Of a DNA stretch of 15,716 nucleotides, positions 1 to 6,188 are shown one piece after another. The notes under the pieces are model-generated. The model made no database searches, was not told where the DNA came from, and saw only the letters and a list, made by a program, of their open reading frames with translations. Within the stretch, counting starts at the first letter, position 1. Each line of letters starts with the position of its first letter. Both the position numbers and the translations under genes were made by a program. This stretch comes from Actinomycetales bacterium (GTDB taxonomy: Bacteria; Actinomycetota; Actinomycetes; Actinomycetales; Cellulomonadaceae): the NCBI GenBank assembly GCA_012514545.1, contig JAAZAC010000109.1, positions 1-15,716 of the forward strand, in the 5' to 3' direction.

Positions 1-196
1 CGCCGAAGTGGCCGCCCTCGTCGTCGAAGGGCAGGCCGGCGTCCTGGTCGTGCGACACGAGGACGTAGAGGCGGCCGTCGAAGACGTGCGCGGACGGGTC
101 GGCGGCCCAGAGGCCGGGGACGAGGGGCTCGCGGATGCTCCCGGTACCCTCGGCGGCGGCGCCGGACGGGCCCGAGTGGTGGTTGACGTCGGTCAT
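1..196 (-). CDS. Glycoside hydrolase family 43 protein (N-terminal fragment, runs off the window)
   Basis: The first 65 codons lie in the window; the rest is beyond position 1. The translation has EPLVPGLWAADPSAHVF (about residues 23-39), then DGRLYV and a SHDQDAG stretch. This resembles the start of the five-bladed propeller in GH43 xylosidases and arabinofuranosidases, where the Asp of ADPSAHV (residue 33) is the usual general base. No signal peptide is visible, so a cytoplasmic enzyme acting on imported arabino- or xylo-oligosaccharides is likely. The ATG is supported by an AGGTGA ribosome site at 200-205, about 3 bases upstream. Family membership is inferred from 65 residues only, and substrate cannot be predicted. 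A GH43 fits a plant-polysaccharide-degrading actinobacterium. Confidence 0.72.
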   Translation of the reverse strand, partial: MTDVNHHSGPSGAAAEGTGSIREPLVPGLWAADPSAHVFDGRLYVLVSHDQDAGLPFDDEGGHFG

Positions 197-253
197 GGGT
201 CACCTGGATCGGCTCGGACGGTGCGGTGGCGCTCGAACCGCGGGCCGAGACCA

Positions 254-259
254 AGGATA
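254..259 (-). promoter_or_regulatory. Possible -10 box (TATCCT) for the GH43 gene
   Basis: On the minus strand TATCCT fits the actinobacterial TANNNT -10 pattern. It would start transcription near 247, giving a leader of about 50 nt before the ATG at 196. No good -35 is seen at the expected distance, so this is a weak call. Apart from short repeats next to the msrA stop, I see nothing else in 197-373. Confidence 0.3.
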
Positions 260-373
260 GGCGGGACCGCCGCGCGCGCACCGGGACCGCCCGGCCGACG
301 ACGCCGCTCGGTCCCGGCGGGCGGCGCTGCGCCCGGTCGCCGTGCCGGTCGGGGAGCAGTGCCGGTCGACCGG

Positions 374-1033
374 TCAGCCGGGCAGCGGGCAGGCCACGCC
401 CGTCGAGTGCACCGGGCAGTACCCGTGCGGGACCTTGTGCAGGTACTGCTGGTGGTACGCCTCGGCGTAGTAGAACGGCCCGGCGGCGTCCGGCCCCGGC
501 GTCCCGCCCGCGCGGCGGATCTCCGTGGTGACGTCCCCGTAGCCGGCGCGGCGCAGCTCGCCCTGGTACAGCTCGCGGGTGGCGCGGGCCGCGGCCTCCT
601 GCTCGGGCGTCGTCCAGTAGATCGCCGAGCGGTACTGGGTGCCGACGTCGTTGCCCTGCCGGAAGCCCTGCGTCGGGTCGTGCAGCATCCAGAACGTCGC
701 GAGCAGCTCGGCGTGCGGCAGCACCGCGGGGTCGTAGGCGACGAGGACGGTCTCGGCGTGCCCGGTCAGGCCCGTGCAGACCTCCTCGTAGGTCGGGAAG
801 GGCGTGTACCCGCCCTGGTAGCCGGCCGCCGTCGTCACCACGCCCGGCGTCTGCCAGAACGCCTTCTCGGCACCCCAGAAGCAGCCCAGGGCGAGGTGGA
901 TGACCGCGGTGCCCTCGGGCCACGGGCCGGCCAGCGGGGTGCCCAGCACGGCGTGGGTGGCCGGCACGGCGAACGGCGAGGCGTCGCGGCCCGCGAGGGC
1001 GCGGTCGGGGGTCACCATCTGGCTGCGGAGCAT
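374..1033 (-). CDS. msrA: Peptide-methionine (S)-S-oxide reductase MsrA
   Basis: A 219-residue protein, the usual MsrA length. It reduces the S-epimer of methionine sulfoxide, free or in proteins, using thioredoxin, in the cytoplasm. The signature GCFWGAE is at residues 50-56, with the catalytic Cys at 51 as in the E. coli enzyme. The FYYAEAYHQQYL segment and two C-terminal cysteines (206 and 215, in GYCPVHSTGVAC) are the expected resolving-cysteine region. The start at 1033 is chosen because GAGGAGG lies about 6 bases upstream and residue 1 onward matches the family; the frame stays open far upstream, but only antisense to metB. It is divergent from metB. A GGGAAC-N19-GTT element upstream (1064-1091) suggests control by a thiol-stress sigma factor of the SigR/SigH type. 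Confidence 0.96.
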   Translation of the reverse strand: MLRSQMVTPDRALAGRDASPFAVPATHAVLGTPLAGPWPEGTAVIHLALGCFWGAEKAFWQTPGVVTTAAGYQGGYTPFPTYEEVCTGLTGHAETVLVAYDPAVLPHAELLATFWMLHDPTQGFRQGNDVGTQYRSAIYWTTPEQEAAARATRELYQGELRRAGYGDVTTEIRRAGGTPGPDAAGPFYYAEAYHQQYLHKVPHGYCPVHSTGVACPLPG

Positions 1034-1060
1034 CGGGGCCTCCTCGGGTGGGCGCACCCG

Positions 1061-1091
1061 GGGAACGCCGACGGCGGGGCCGCCTGTTCCC
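1061..1091 (-). promoter_or_regulatory. Candidate SigR/SigH-type promoter of msrA
   Basis: Read on the minus strand, GGGAAC (1091-1086) is followed after 19 bases by GTT (1066-1064). Streptomyces SigR promoters are GGAAT-N18/19-GTT, and mycobacterial SigH sites are similar with C or T at the fifth position. The expected transcription start, near 1057, gives a leader of about 23 nt carrying the ribosome site. msrA is a known SigR target in Streptomyces. The flanking arms are perfectly inverted (GGGAAC at 1061-1066, GTTCCC at 1086-1091), so the same pattern also reads towards metB. Confidence 0.42.
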
Positions 1092-1163
1092 GGCTCGTCC
1101 CTGGGGCGCCGCGCGGGCGCGGGCGGGGCGCGCTGCCCGGGCCCCGCCCCGGCGGCACCGGCC

Positions 1164-1189
1164 GCCCGACGCCGCGCCCGCCGTCGGGC
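1164..1189. repeat. Inverted repeat at the metB promoter, possible operator
   Basis: GCCCGACG (1164-1171) and CGTCGGGC (1182-1189) are perfect 8-base inverted arms separated by 10 bases. They end 6 bases before the proposed metB -10 box and cover the -35 position. This placement suits a repressor, or a hairpin. GC-rich DNA gives such arms by chance, so confidence in function is low. Confidence 0.35.
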
Positions 1190-1195
1190 AGCGTC

Positions 1196-1201
1196 TAGCC
1201 T
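1196..1201 (+). promoter_or_regulatory. -10 box (TAGCCT) for a leaderless metB transcript
   Basis: TAGCCT fits TANNNT and ends 6 bases before the GTG at 1208, so transcription would begin at or next to the start codon. No Shine-Dalgarno sequence precedes that GTG. Leaderless mRNAs are common in actinobacteria, and this spacing is typical of them. The -35 position shows no consensus and is covered by the inverted repeat at 1164-1189. Confidence 0.5.
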
Positions 1202-1207
1202 GAGCGC

Positions 1208-2416
1208 GTGACCGACCTTCCGACCGCGCCCGACTGGCGCGCCACCGGCTTCGCGACGCGGGCCATCCACGCCGGCCAGGACCCTGACCCGGCGACCGGC
1301 GCGGTGGTCCCGCCCATCCACCAGGTCTCGACCTTCAAGCAGGACGGCGTCGGCGGCCTGCGTGGCGGCTACGAGTACTCGCGCAGCGGCAACCCGACCC
1401 GCGCCGCGCTCGAGGAGGCCCTCGCGGCCCTCGAGGGCGGCGAGCGCGCGTTCGCGTTCGCGTCCGGGATGGCCGCCGAGGACACCCTCCTGCGCGCGAC
1501 CCTGCGGCCCGGCGACCACGTCGTCATCCCCGACGACGCGTACGGCGGCACGTACCGCCTCGTCGCGCGCGTGCTGGGCCCGTGGGGGGTCGAGCACACC
1601 GCCGTCGACCAGACCGACCTCGACGCCGTCGCGGCCGCGATCCGGCCGGGCAGCACCCGCGTCGTGTGGGTCGAGTCGCCGACGAACCCGCTGCTGTCGA
1701 TCACCGACATCGCCGCGGTCGCCGCGCTCGCGCGGTCCGCCGGCGCGGTGCTCGCCGTCGACAACACGTTCGCCACGCCGTACCTGCAGCGGCCCCTCGA
1801 GCTCGGCGCCGACGTCGTCGTGCACTCCACGACCAAGTACGTCGGGGGGCACAGCGACGTCGTCGGCGGGGCGCTCGTCGTGGCGCAGGGCGCGCAGCTG
1901 CCGGTCGGCGTCACCGGGCCGACGGGCCCCGCGCTCGCCGACGCGCTCGCCTTCCACCAGAACGCGTCCGGCGCCGTCGCCGGGCCGTTCGACGCGTGGC
2001 TGACGCTGCGCGGCCTCAAGACGCTCCCCGTGCGCATGGAGCGGCACTGCGCGAACGCGCTCGCCGTGGCGCGGTTCCTCGCCGAGCACTCCGCCGTGCG
2101 CGAGGTGATCTACCCCGGGCTGCCGGGGCACCCGGGGCACGAGGTCGCCGCGCGGCAGATGAGCGGGTTCGGCGGCATGGTGTCGTTCCGCGCGGCGAGC
2201 GCGGAGGCGGCCCTGGAGTGCTGCGCCCGCACCCGGGTATTCACGCTGGCCGAGTCGCTCGGCGGGGTCGAGTCGCTCATCGAGCACCCGGCGCGGATGA
2301 CCCACGCGTCCGTGGCCGGGTCGGCGCTCGAGGTGCCGGACGACCTCGTGCGGCTCTCCGTGGGGCTCGAGGACGTCGCCGACCTCGTCGGCGACCTGGC
2401 GCAGGCGCTGGCATGA
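1208..2416 (+). CDS. metB: Cystathionine gamma-synthase / gamma-lyase family PLP enzyme
   Basis: A 402-residue cytoplasmic enzyme of the Cys/Met-metabolism PLP family. Visible marks are YSRSGNPTR (57-65), FASGMAA (84-90), the VDNTFATPYLQ segment (184-194) and STTKYVGGHSD (207-217), with Lys210 as the Schiff-base lysine. The C-terminal ESLGGVESLIEHPARMTH (349-366) is of the gamma-lyase-like kind also found in actinobacterial MetB proteins. It may therefore join an activated homoserine to cysteine, cleave cystathionine to cysteine, ammonia and 2-oxobutyrate, or do both. The GTG at 1208 has no ribosome site but sits just after a TAGCCT box, so it is read as leaderless. Its stop overlaps the next gene's ATG (ATGA). 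Synthase versus lyase cannot be settled from sequence alone. Confidence 0.92.
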   Translation: MTDLPTAPDWRATGFATRAIHAGQDPDPATGAVVPPIHQVSTFKQDGVGGLRGGYEYSRSGNPTRAALEEALAALEGGERAFAFASGMAAEDTLLRATLRPGDHVVIPDDAYGGTYRLVARVLGPWGVEHTAVDQTDLDAVAAAIRPGSTRVVWVESPTNPLLSITDIAAVAALARSAGAVLAVDNTFATPYLQRPLELGADVVVHSTTKYVGGHSDVVGGALVVAQGAQLPVGVTGPTGPALADALAFHQNASGAVAGPFDAWLTLRGLKTLPVRMERHCANALAVARFLAEHSAVREVIYPGLPGHPGHEVAARQMSGFGGMVSFRAASAEAALECCARTRVFTLAESLGGVESLIEHPARMTHASVAGSALEVPDDLVRLSVGLEDVADLVGDLAQALA

Positions 2417-3618
2417 CGGCGGGTCCCGAGCCGGGCGCGCGGGGCGCCGGGAGCGTCGCCGACGCCGTCCCGCGGTCGCTGCGCGTCGCCGCGGCCTGGT
2501 CGTGGCGCGTGCTGCTCGTCCTCGGCGTGATCGCCGTCGTCGTGCTCGTGCTCGCGGTGTCGAAGGTGCTGTGGGTGCCGGTCGTCGTCGCGCTGCTGCT
2601 CACGGTGCTGCTCAGCCCGCTCGTCGACCTCCTCGTCCGGCGGGCGCGGTTCGGGCGCGGGCTCGCGTCGGCGACGGCCGTCGTCCTGCTGCTCGCGTTC
2701 GTGGCCGGGCTGGTCACGCTCGCCGGGCGGCAGATCGTCACCGGGTTCGGCGACCTGTGGGCGCAGGCTCAGGCGGGCTTCGCCGAGCTGCTCGACTGGC
2801 TCGCCGCCGGCCCGCTCGGGCTCGACCGCGCCGAGCTCGACGACTACCTCGACCAGGCGGGCGCGCAGCTGAGCGAGCACTCCGGCACGCTGGTCCAGGG
2901 CGCGGTCTCCGCGACGGTCACCGTCGGGCACGTCGTGGCCGGCGCGCTCGTCGCGCTGTTCACCACGCTGTTCTTCCTCAAGGACGGCCCACTCGTCTGG
3001 GCGTGGCTGGTCCGGCTGCTGCCGGCCCACGCGCGCGAGCGGGCGCACGAGGCGGGGCGGCGCGGCCTCGTCACGCTCACCGCGTTCACGCGCACGCAGG
3101 TCCTCGTCGCGCTCATCGACGCCGTCGGCATCGGCGTGGGGGCGGCGCTGCTCGGGCTGCCGCTCGTGGTGCCGCTCGCGGTGCTCGTGTTCCTCGCCAG
3201 CTTCATCCCGTTCGTCGGCGCGATCGCGACGGGCGCGATCGCCGTGCTCGTCGCGCTCGTCGACGCCGGGCCGGGCACCGCGCTCGCGATGCTGGCGGTC
3301 GTCGTCGCGGTGCAGCAGATCGAGAGCCACGGGCTGCAGCCGTTCCTGCTCGGGCACGCCGTCTCGCTGCACCCGGTCGCGGTGCTGCTGTCCGTGACCG
3401 CGGGCTCCCTGGCCGCCGGCGTCGTCGGCGCGCTGTTCGCCGTGCCGTTCGTCGCCACGCTCAACACCGTCGTGCTCTACCTGCACGGGCGGGACACGTT
3501 CCCCGCGCTCGGCACCGACCCCGAGGGCCTGCACCGGTGGCTGCGGCACCTCGACGGCGAGGGCGCCGCGGACGGCGGGCTGCCGCCCGTCGTGGACGAC
3601 GAGGAGGTCACGTCGTGA
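2413..3618 (+). CDS. AI-2E family transporter (membrane protein)
   Basis: A 401-residue polytopic membrane protein of the AI-2E/UPF0118 family. Hydrophobic segments lie at about 32-50, 53-75, 87-105, 172-189, 231-249, 251-270, 272-293, 295-301 and 322-354, with a soluble region between the third and fourth. Family marks include FFLKDG (187-192), FIPFVGA (274-280) and QQIESHGLQPFLLG (301-314). Characterised members export autoinducer-2 (TqsA) or act as sodium/proton antiporters; the substrate here is unknown. The ATG overlaps the metB stop and the gene's own stop overlaps the ilvA GTG, so the three are likely translated together. That suggests a solute linked to sulfur or threonine metabolism, which is inference. 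The C-terminal tail is acidic. Confidence 0.9.
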   Translation: MTAGPEPGARGAGSVADAVPRSLRVAAAWSWRVLLVLGVIAVVVLVLAVSKVLWVPVVVALLLTVLLSPLVDLLVRRARFGRGLASATAVVLLLAFVAGLVTLAGRQIVTGFGDLWAQAQAGFAELLDWLAAGPLGLDRAELDDYLDQAGAQLSEHSGTLVQGAVSATVTVGHVVAGALVALFTTLFFLKDGPLVWAWLVRLLPAHARERAHEAGRRGLVTLTAFTRTQVLVALIDAVGIGVGAALLGLPLVVPLAVLVFLASFIPFVGAIATGAIAVLVALVDAGPGTALAMLAVVVAVQQIESHGLQPFLLGHAVSLHPVAVLLSVTAGSLAAGVVGALFAVPFVATLNTVVLYLHGRDTFPALGTDPEGLHRWLRHLDGEGAADGGLPPVVDDEEVTS

Positions 3619-4820
3619 CGCCCGGACCTGTCGGCCCCGCCGACGTCGCGGCGGCCGCCGCGCTGCTCGCGGGCGTCGTGCACCGCACGCCCGTCGTCGA
3701 CTCCCGGGCGCTGTCCGCGCTCGCGGGCGGCCGCGTCGCCCTGAAGTGCGAGAACCTCCAGCGCGCGGGCTCGTTCAAGATCCGCGGCGCCTACGTGCGG
3801 ATGTCCCGCCTCGCGCCCGCCGAGGCCGCCCGCGGCGTCGTCGCGGCGAGCGCGGGCAACCACGCGCAGGGCGTCGCGCTCGCGGCCCAGCTCCTCGGCG
3901 TGCGCTCCACGGTCTTCATGCCGGTGGGTGCCGCCCTGCCGAAGGTGGCCGCGACCCGCGGCTACGGCGCGGAGATCCGGACGGCGGGGGCGACCCTCGA
4001 CGAGGCGCTCGTCGCCGCCCGCGCCTGGGCCGACGAGACGGGTGCGGTGCTCATCCACCCGTACGACCACGTCGACGTCGTCGCCGGCCAGGGCTCCGTG
4101 GGGCTCGAGGTGCTCGAGCAGGTCCCGGACGTGCGCACGATCGTCGTGCCCGTCGGGGGCGGCGGGCTCGCCGCGGGCATCGCCGCGGCCGTCGCGGACC
4201 GCGACGTGCGGGTCGTCGGCGTGCAGGCGGCCGGCGCCGCGGCGTGGCCCGGGTCGCTCGCGGCCGGGCGCCCCGTGCCGACGGGCCCCATGGCGACGAT
4301 GGCGGACGGGATCGCCGTCGGCTGCCCGGGCGACGTCCCCTTCGCCGTGTGCGCGGAGCAGGGCGTGGCGGTCGAGACCGTCTCCGAGGAGGACCTCTCG
4401 CGCGCGCTCCTGCACGTGGCCGAGCGGTCCAAGCTGCTCGTCGAGCCGGCCGGCGCCGCCGGGGTGGCCGCGGTGCTCGCGGGCCTGCGCGTCGAGACGC
4501 CGGCCGTCGTCATCCTCTCGGGCGGCAACATCGACCCGCTGCTCCTGCTGCGGGTCGTGCGGCACGGGCTCGCGTCCGCGGGCCGCTACCTGCAGATGCG
4601 GGTGCGGCTCGCCGACCGGCCCGGCGCGCTCGCGGGGCTGCTCACCGAGCTCGCCGACAGCGGCGCCAACGTCATGCACGTCTCGCACGTGCGCACGGTC
4701 GTCGACCTCGCCGTGGACGAGGTCGAGATCGAGGCGCAGGTCGAGACGCGCGGCCCGGAGCACTGCACCGAGGTCGTCGCGCGCCTCCAGGCCGCCGGCT
4801 ACCGCGTCCGGGAGGCGTGA
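3615..4820 (+). CDS. ilvA: Threonine ammonia-lyase (threonine dehydratase) with one ACT domain
   Basis: A 401-residue PLP enzyme that deaminates threonine to 2-oxobutyrate, the first step to isoleucine. The PLP lysine is Lys55 in AGSFKIRGAY; SAGNHAQG (79-86) and the phosphate-binding loop GGGGLAAG (181-188) follow, and SGGNID (302-307) closes the catalytic fold. Residues 325-400 form a single ACT-like regulatory domain beginning LQMRVRLADRPGALAG. Biosynthetic E. coli IlvA is longer, with two ACT-like subdomains; this shorter form with one ACT domain is common in actinobacteria. The GTG start overlaps the upstream stop (GTGA) and has GAGGAGG about 8 bases before it. The last 15 coding bases and stop are part of a 20-base direct repeat copied just downstream. 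Whether isoleucine inhibits it cannot be read from sequence. Confidence 0.93.
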   Translation: MTPGPVGPADVAAAAALLAGVVHRTPVVDSRALSALAGGRVALKCENLQRAGSFKIRGAYVRMSRLAPAEAARGVVAASAGNHAQGVALAAQLLGVRSTVFMPVGAALPKVAATRGYGAEIRTAGATLDEALVAARAWADETGAVLIHPYDHVDVVAGQGSVGLEVLEQVPDVRTIVVPVGGGGLAAGIAAAVADRDVRVVGVQAAGAAAWPGSLAAGRPVPTGPMATMADGIAVGCPGDVPFAVCAEQGVAVETVSEEDLSRALLHVAERSKLLVEPAGAAGVAAVLAGLRVETPAVVILSGGNIDPLLLLRVVRHGLASAGRYLQMRVRLADRPGALAGLLTELADSGANVMHVSHVRTVVDLAVDEVEIEAQVETRGPEHCTEVVARLQAAGYRVREA

Positions 4821-4853
4821 CCCGGGAGCGGTGGTCCGGGAGGCGTGACCCGG
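4806..4853. repeat. 20-base direct repeat straddling the ilvA stop codon
   Basis: The 20 bases at 4806-4825, which include the last ilvA codons and its TGA, recur identically at 4834-4853, a period of 28. It looks like a small tandem duplication of the gene end. The second copy is outside the gene and carries another in-register-looking TGA. Confidence 0.85.
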
Positions 4854-4876
4854 CAGGCCCGGGGGCGCGGCTGCCG

Positions 4877-4902
4877 GCTCAGCGCTGGCCGCTCAGTGCT
4901 GG
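4877..4902. repeat. 12-base direct repeat at the greA stop codon
   Basis: GCTCAGCGCTGG (4877-4888) and GCTCAGTGCTGG (4891-4902) differ at one base. The second includes the greA stop codon (minus strand, 4893-4895). Together with the ilvA repeat, both converging gene ends have a short duplicated tail. No clear rho-independent terminator is seen in 4821-4892. Confidence 0.6.
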
Positions 4903-5381
4903 AACGGCTTGGCCTCGTGGATGACGACCTCGATCGTCCGGCCCGTCGGCGTCGTGTACGACGTCGTCTCGCCCGCGGATCGCCCGACGAGGGCGGCGCC
5001 GAGCGGCGACTTGTCGCTGTAGACCTCCAGGCCCGTGCCCTCGGCGACCTCGCGGTTGCCCACGAGGAAGGTCATGCGCTCGCCACCGACGGTGGCGACC
5101 ACGACCATGCCGGGCTCCACGACGCCGTCGTCCGGCGGCGCCTCGCCGACGACGGCGTTGCGCAGCAGCTCCTCGAGCTGGCGGATCCGGGCCTCCTGCT
5201 TCGCCTGCTCCTCGCGCGCCGCGTGGTAGCCGCCGTTCTCGCGGAGGTCACCCTCCGCGCGGGCGGCCTCGATGCGGTCGGCGATCTCGGCCCGCCCCAC
5301 GGTCTTCAGGTGCTCCAGCTCGGCCTTGAGGCGGTCGTGCGCCTCCTGGGTCAGCCAGGTGGCAGAGGTCGTCTCGGCCAC
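4893..5381 (-). CDS. greA: Transcription elongation factor GreA
   Basis: A 162-residue protein that rescues backtracked RNA polymerase by stimulating its intrinsic RNA cleavage. The N-terminal coiled coil (about 8-78) has the tip motif EGDLRENGGYHAAREEQ, with Asp45 and Glu48 in the places of the catalytic acidic pair of E. coli GreA. The C-terminal FKBP-like domain runs from about 85 to the end, including SDKSPLGAALVGRSAGE (122-138). Two in-frame GTG codons are possible: 5387 would leave no space after the GAGAGGAG ribosome site, while 5381 has about 5 bases, so 5381 is preferred; the 5387 start would add two residues. Transcription probably begins from the TATGAT box near 5528, giving a leader of about 140 nt with two stable hairpins. 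Confidence 0.95.
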   Translation of the reverse strand: MAETTSATWLTQEAHDRLKAELEHLKTVGRAEIADRIEAARAEGDLRENGGYHAAREEQAKQEARIRQLEELLRNAVVGEAPPDDGVVEPGMVVVATVGGERMTFLVGNREVAEGTGLEVYSDKSPLGAALVGRSAGETTSYTTPTGRTIEVVIHEAKPFQH

Positions 5382-5446
5382 GGTCACTCCTCTCGGCCCG
5401 CGTGGGGTATGGGTCTGCGTGCGTGTGCTCGGGGTTCGCGCCGGGT

Positions 5447-5508
5447 CGCCGCGCCCGTGCGCGGCGGTTCGCGTCAGGTCGCGTCAGCCCGTGGGTCGGG
5501 TCCCACGG
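5447..5508 (-). promoter_or_regulatory. Two strong hairpins in the greA 5' leader
   Basis: CGCCGCGC (5447-5454) and GCGCGGCG (5459-5466) form a perfect 8-bp stem with a 4-base loop. CCGTGGG (5489-5495) and CCCACGG (5502-5508) form a 7-bp stem with a 6-base loop. Both lie between the proposed greA transcription start (about 5521) and the start codon. In E. coli the greA leader is partly terminated to give the small RNA GraL; a similar attenuation role here is a guess. A repeated TGACGCGA (minus strand) lies between the stems. I see no gene in 5388-5604. Confidence 0.45.
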
Positions 5509-5527
5509 CCCGGCCTGCGAAACGCCC

Positions 5528-5536
5528 ATCATACCA
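5528..5536 (-). promoter_or_regulatory. Extended -10 promoter (TGGTATGAT) of greA
   Basis: On the minus strand TGGTATGAT combines a TGN extension with TATGAT, one base from the TATAAT consensus and the most AT-rich spot in this part of the window. No TTGACA-like -35 is seen 16-18 bases upstream, as is usual for extended -10 promoters. The start would fall near 5521. Confidence 0.55.
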
Positions 5537-5539
5537 ACT

Positions 5540-5569
5540 CCGGGGCCCGGACCTCGGCAGGGGCCCCGG
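5540..5569 (-). terminator. Hairpin after the DUF4307 gene, possible terminator
   Basis: CCGGGGCCC (5540-5548) and GGGCCCCGG (5561-5569) form a perfect 9-bp stem with a 12-base loop, about 36 bases past the DUF4307 stop and just before the greA promoter. There is no T-run, which is common for GC-rich actinobacterial terminators. Confidence 0.4.
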
Positions 5570-5604
5570 GTCGGCCCCGGGGAGCTGCCGGCCCGCGCCG
5601 GGGC

Positions 5605-6021
5605 TCAGTCGAGGGCGCAGGCCGTCACGGTGCCCGTCACGGCGCGCTCGGAGGTGCGCACCGTCGTGGTCAGCCGCACCCGCGCGTGCTCACTTCCCGG
5701 CACGTCCACCGTCACGACGCCGACCTGGGCGTGGCTCGCGTTGAGCGCCTCCACCCGGCACGTCGCCGGCCGGGCGGGGTCCGTCCGCGAGACGTCGAAG
5801 GTGACCTCGACGGCGTCGTCGCCCAGCACGCGGAAGGCGACGTCGTGCCCCTGGATCGGCGGCGTCGACCGCAGCCCGAACCACGCCGCCGCGACGAGGG
5901 CGGCGACGAGGGCGAGGACGAGCGCGGCGGTCCGGGCCGCGCGTCGGCCGGGCCGGGACCCGTACCGGTCGGGCGGCGGGCCGGGCGGGGGCGCGTCGGG
6001 CACCTCGGGCGCGTCGGGCAC
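5605..6021 (-). CDS. DUF4307 domain single-pass membrane protein
   Basis: With the start chosen here the protein is 138 residues. It has a proline/acid-rich head (1-19) ending in DRYGSRPGRR, one membrane helix (about 31-49), then an extracytoplasmic beta-rich domain of about 85 residues with one cysteine near the middle (CRVEALN) and one near the end (TACALD). That plan, and its place between greA and mca, fits the actinobacterial DUF4307 family (Rv1081c position in M. tuberculosis). No biochemical function is known. The GTG at 6021 has AGGAGG about 11 bases upstream; a longer reading from ATG at 6168 would add a proline/arginine-rich low-complexity extension that nearly reaches mca, and is less likely. 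Confidence 0.78.
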   Translation of the reverse strand: MPDAPEVPDAPPPGPPPDRYGSRPGRRAARTAALVLALVAALVAAAWFGLRSTPPIQGHDVAFRVLGDDAVEVTFDVSRTDPARPATCRVEALNASHAQVGVVTVDVPGSEHARVRLTTTVRTSERAVTGTVTACALD

Positions 6022-6062
6022 GTCGGGCAGGGCCTCCTCGGGCGGGCGGCCGCCGGGCCGGG

Positions 6063-6068
6063 TTGACA
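6063..6068 (+). promoter_or_regulatory. Perfect TTGACA, possible -35 box for mca
   Basis: TTGACA stands out in this GC-rich setting, 120 bases before the mca start. The best -10 at 17-19 bases (around 6086-6092) matches poorly, so it is only a candidate. No SigR-type GGAAT/GTT pair is seen here, though mca is thiol-stress regulated in some relatives. Confidence 0.28.
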
Positions 6069-6188
6069 GCGGGGGCCCGACGGCGCGTGGATGGTCCGAT
6101 CCTGCCGTATCGGGCGGCCCCCGGGCGGGCCCGGCACCGGATCGGGCACGATGGGTCGCCGGTGCCACACCGACCGAGAGGAGCCCGC

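Noticed and set aside
342..373. GTGCCGGTCG repeated twice and the palindrome CCGGTCGACCGG beside the msrA stop
   Set aside because: Short, GC-rich and without a T-run; too weak to call a terminator or an operator.
1042..1063. A 9-bp hairpin before msrA that could hide part of the ribosome site
   Set aside because: If the SigR-like promoter is real, the transcript starts near 1057 and lacks the outer strand of the stem; only three ribosome-site bases are involved anyway.
1034..2305. A long open frame antisense to metB continuing upstream of msrA
   Set aside because: It has no family resemblance, is rich in Arg and Asp as expected from GC-biased antisense codons, and metB on the other strand is a clear gene; msrA has a good ribosome site at its own start.
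4821..4892. Possible bidirectional terminator between ilvA and greA
   Set aside because: Only 4-5 bp stems could be found; the region is better described by its direct repeats.
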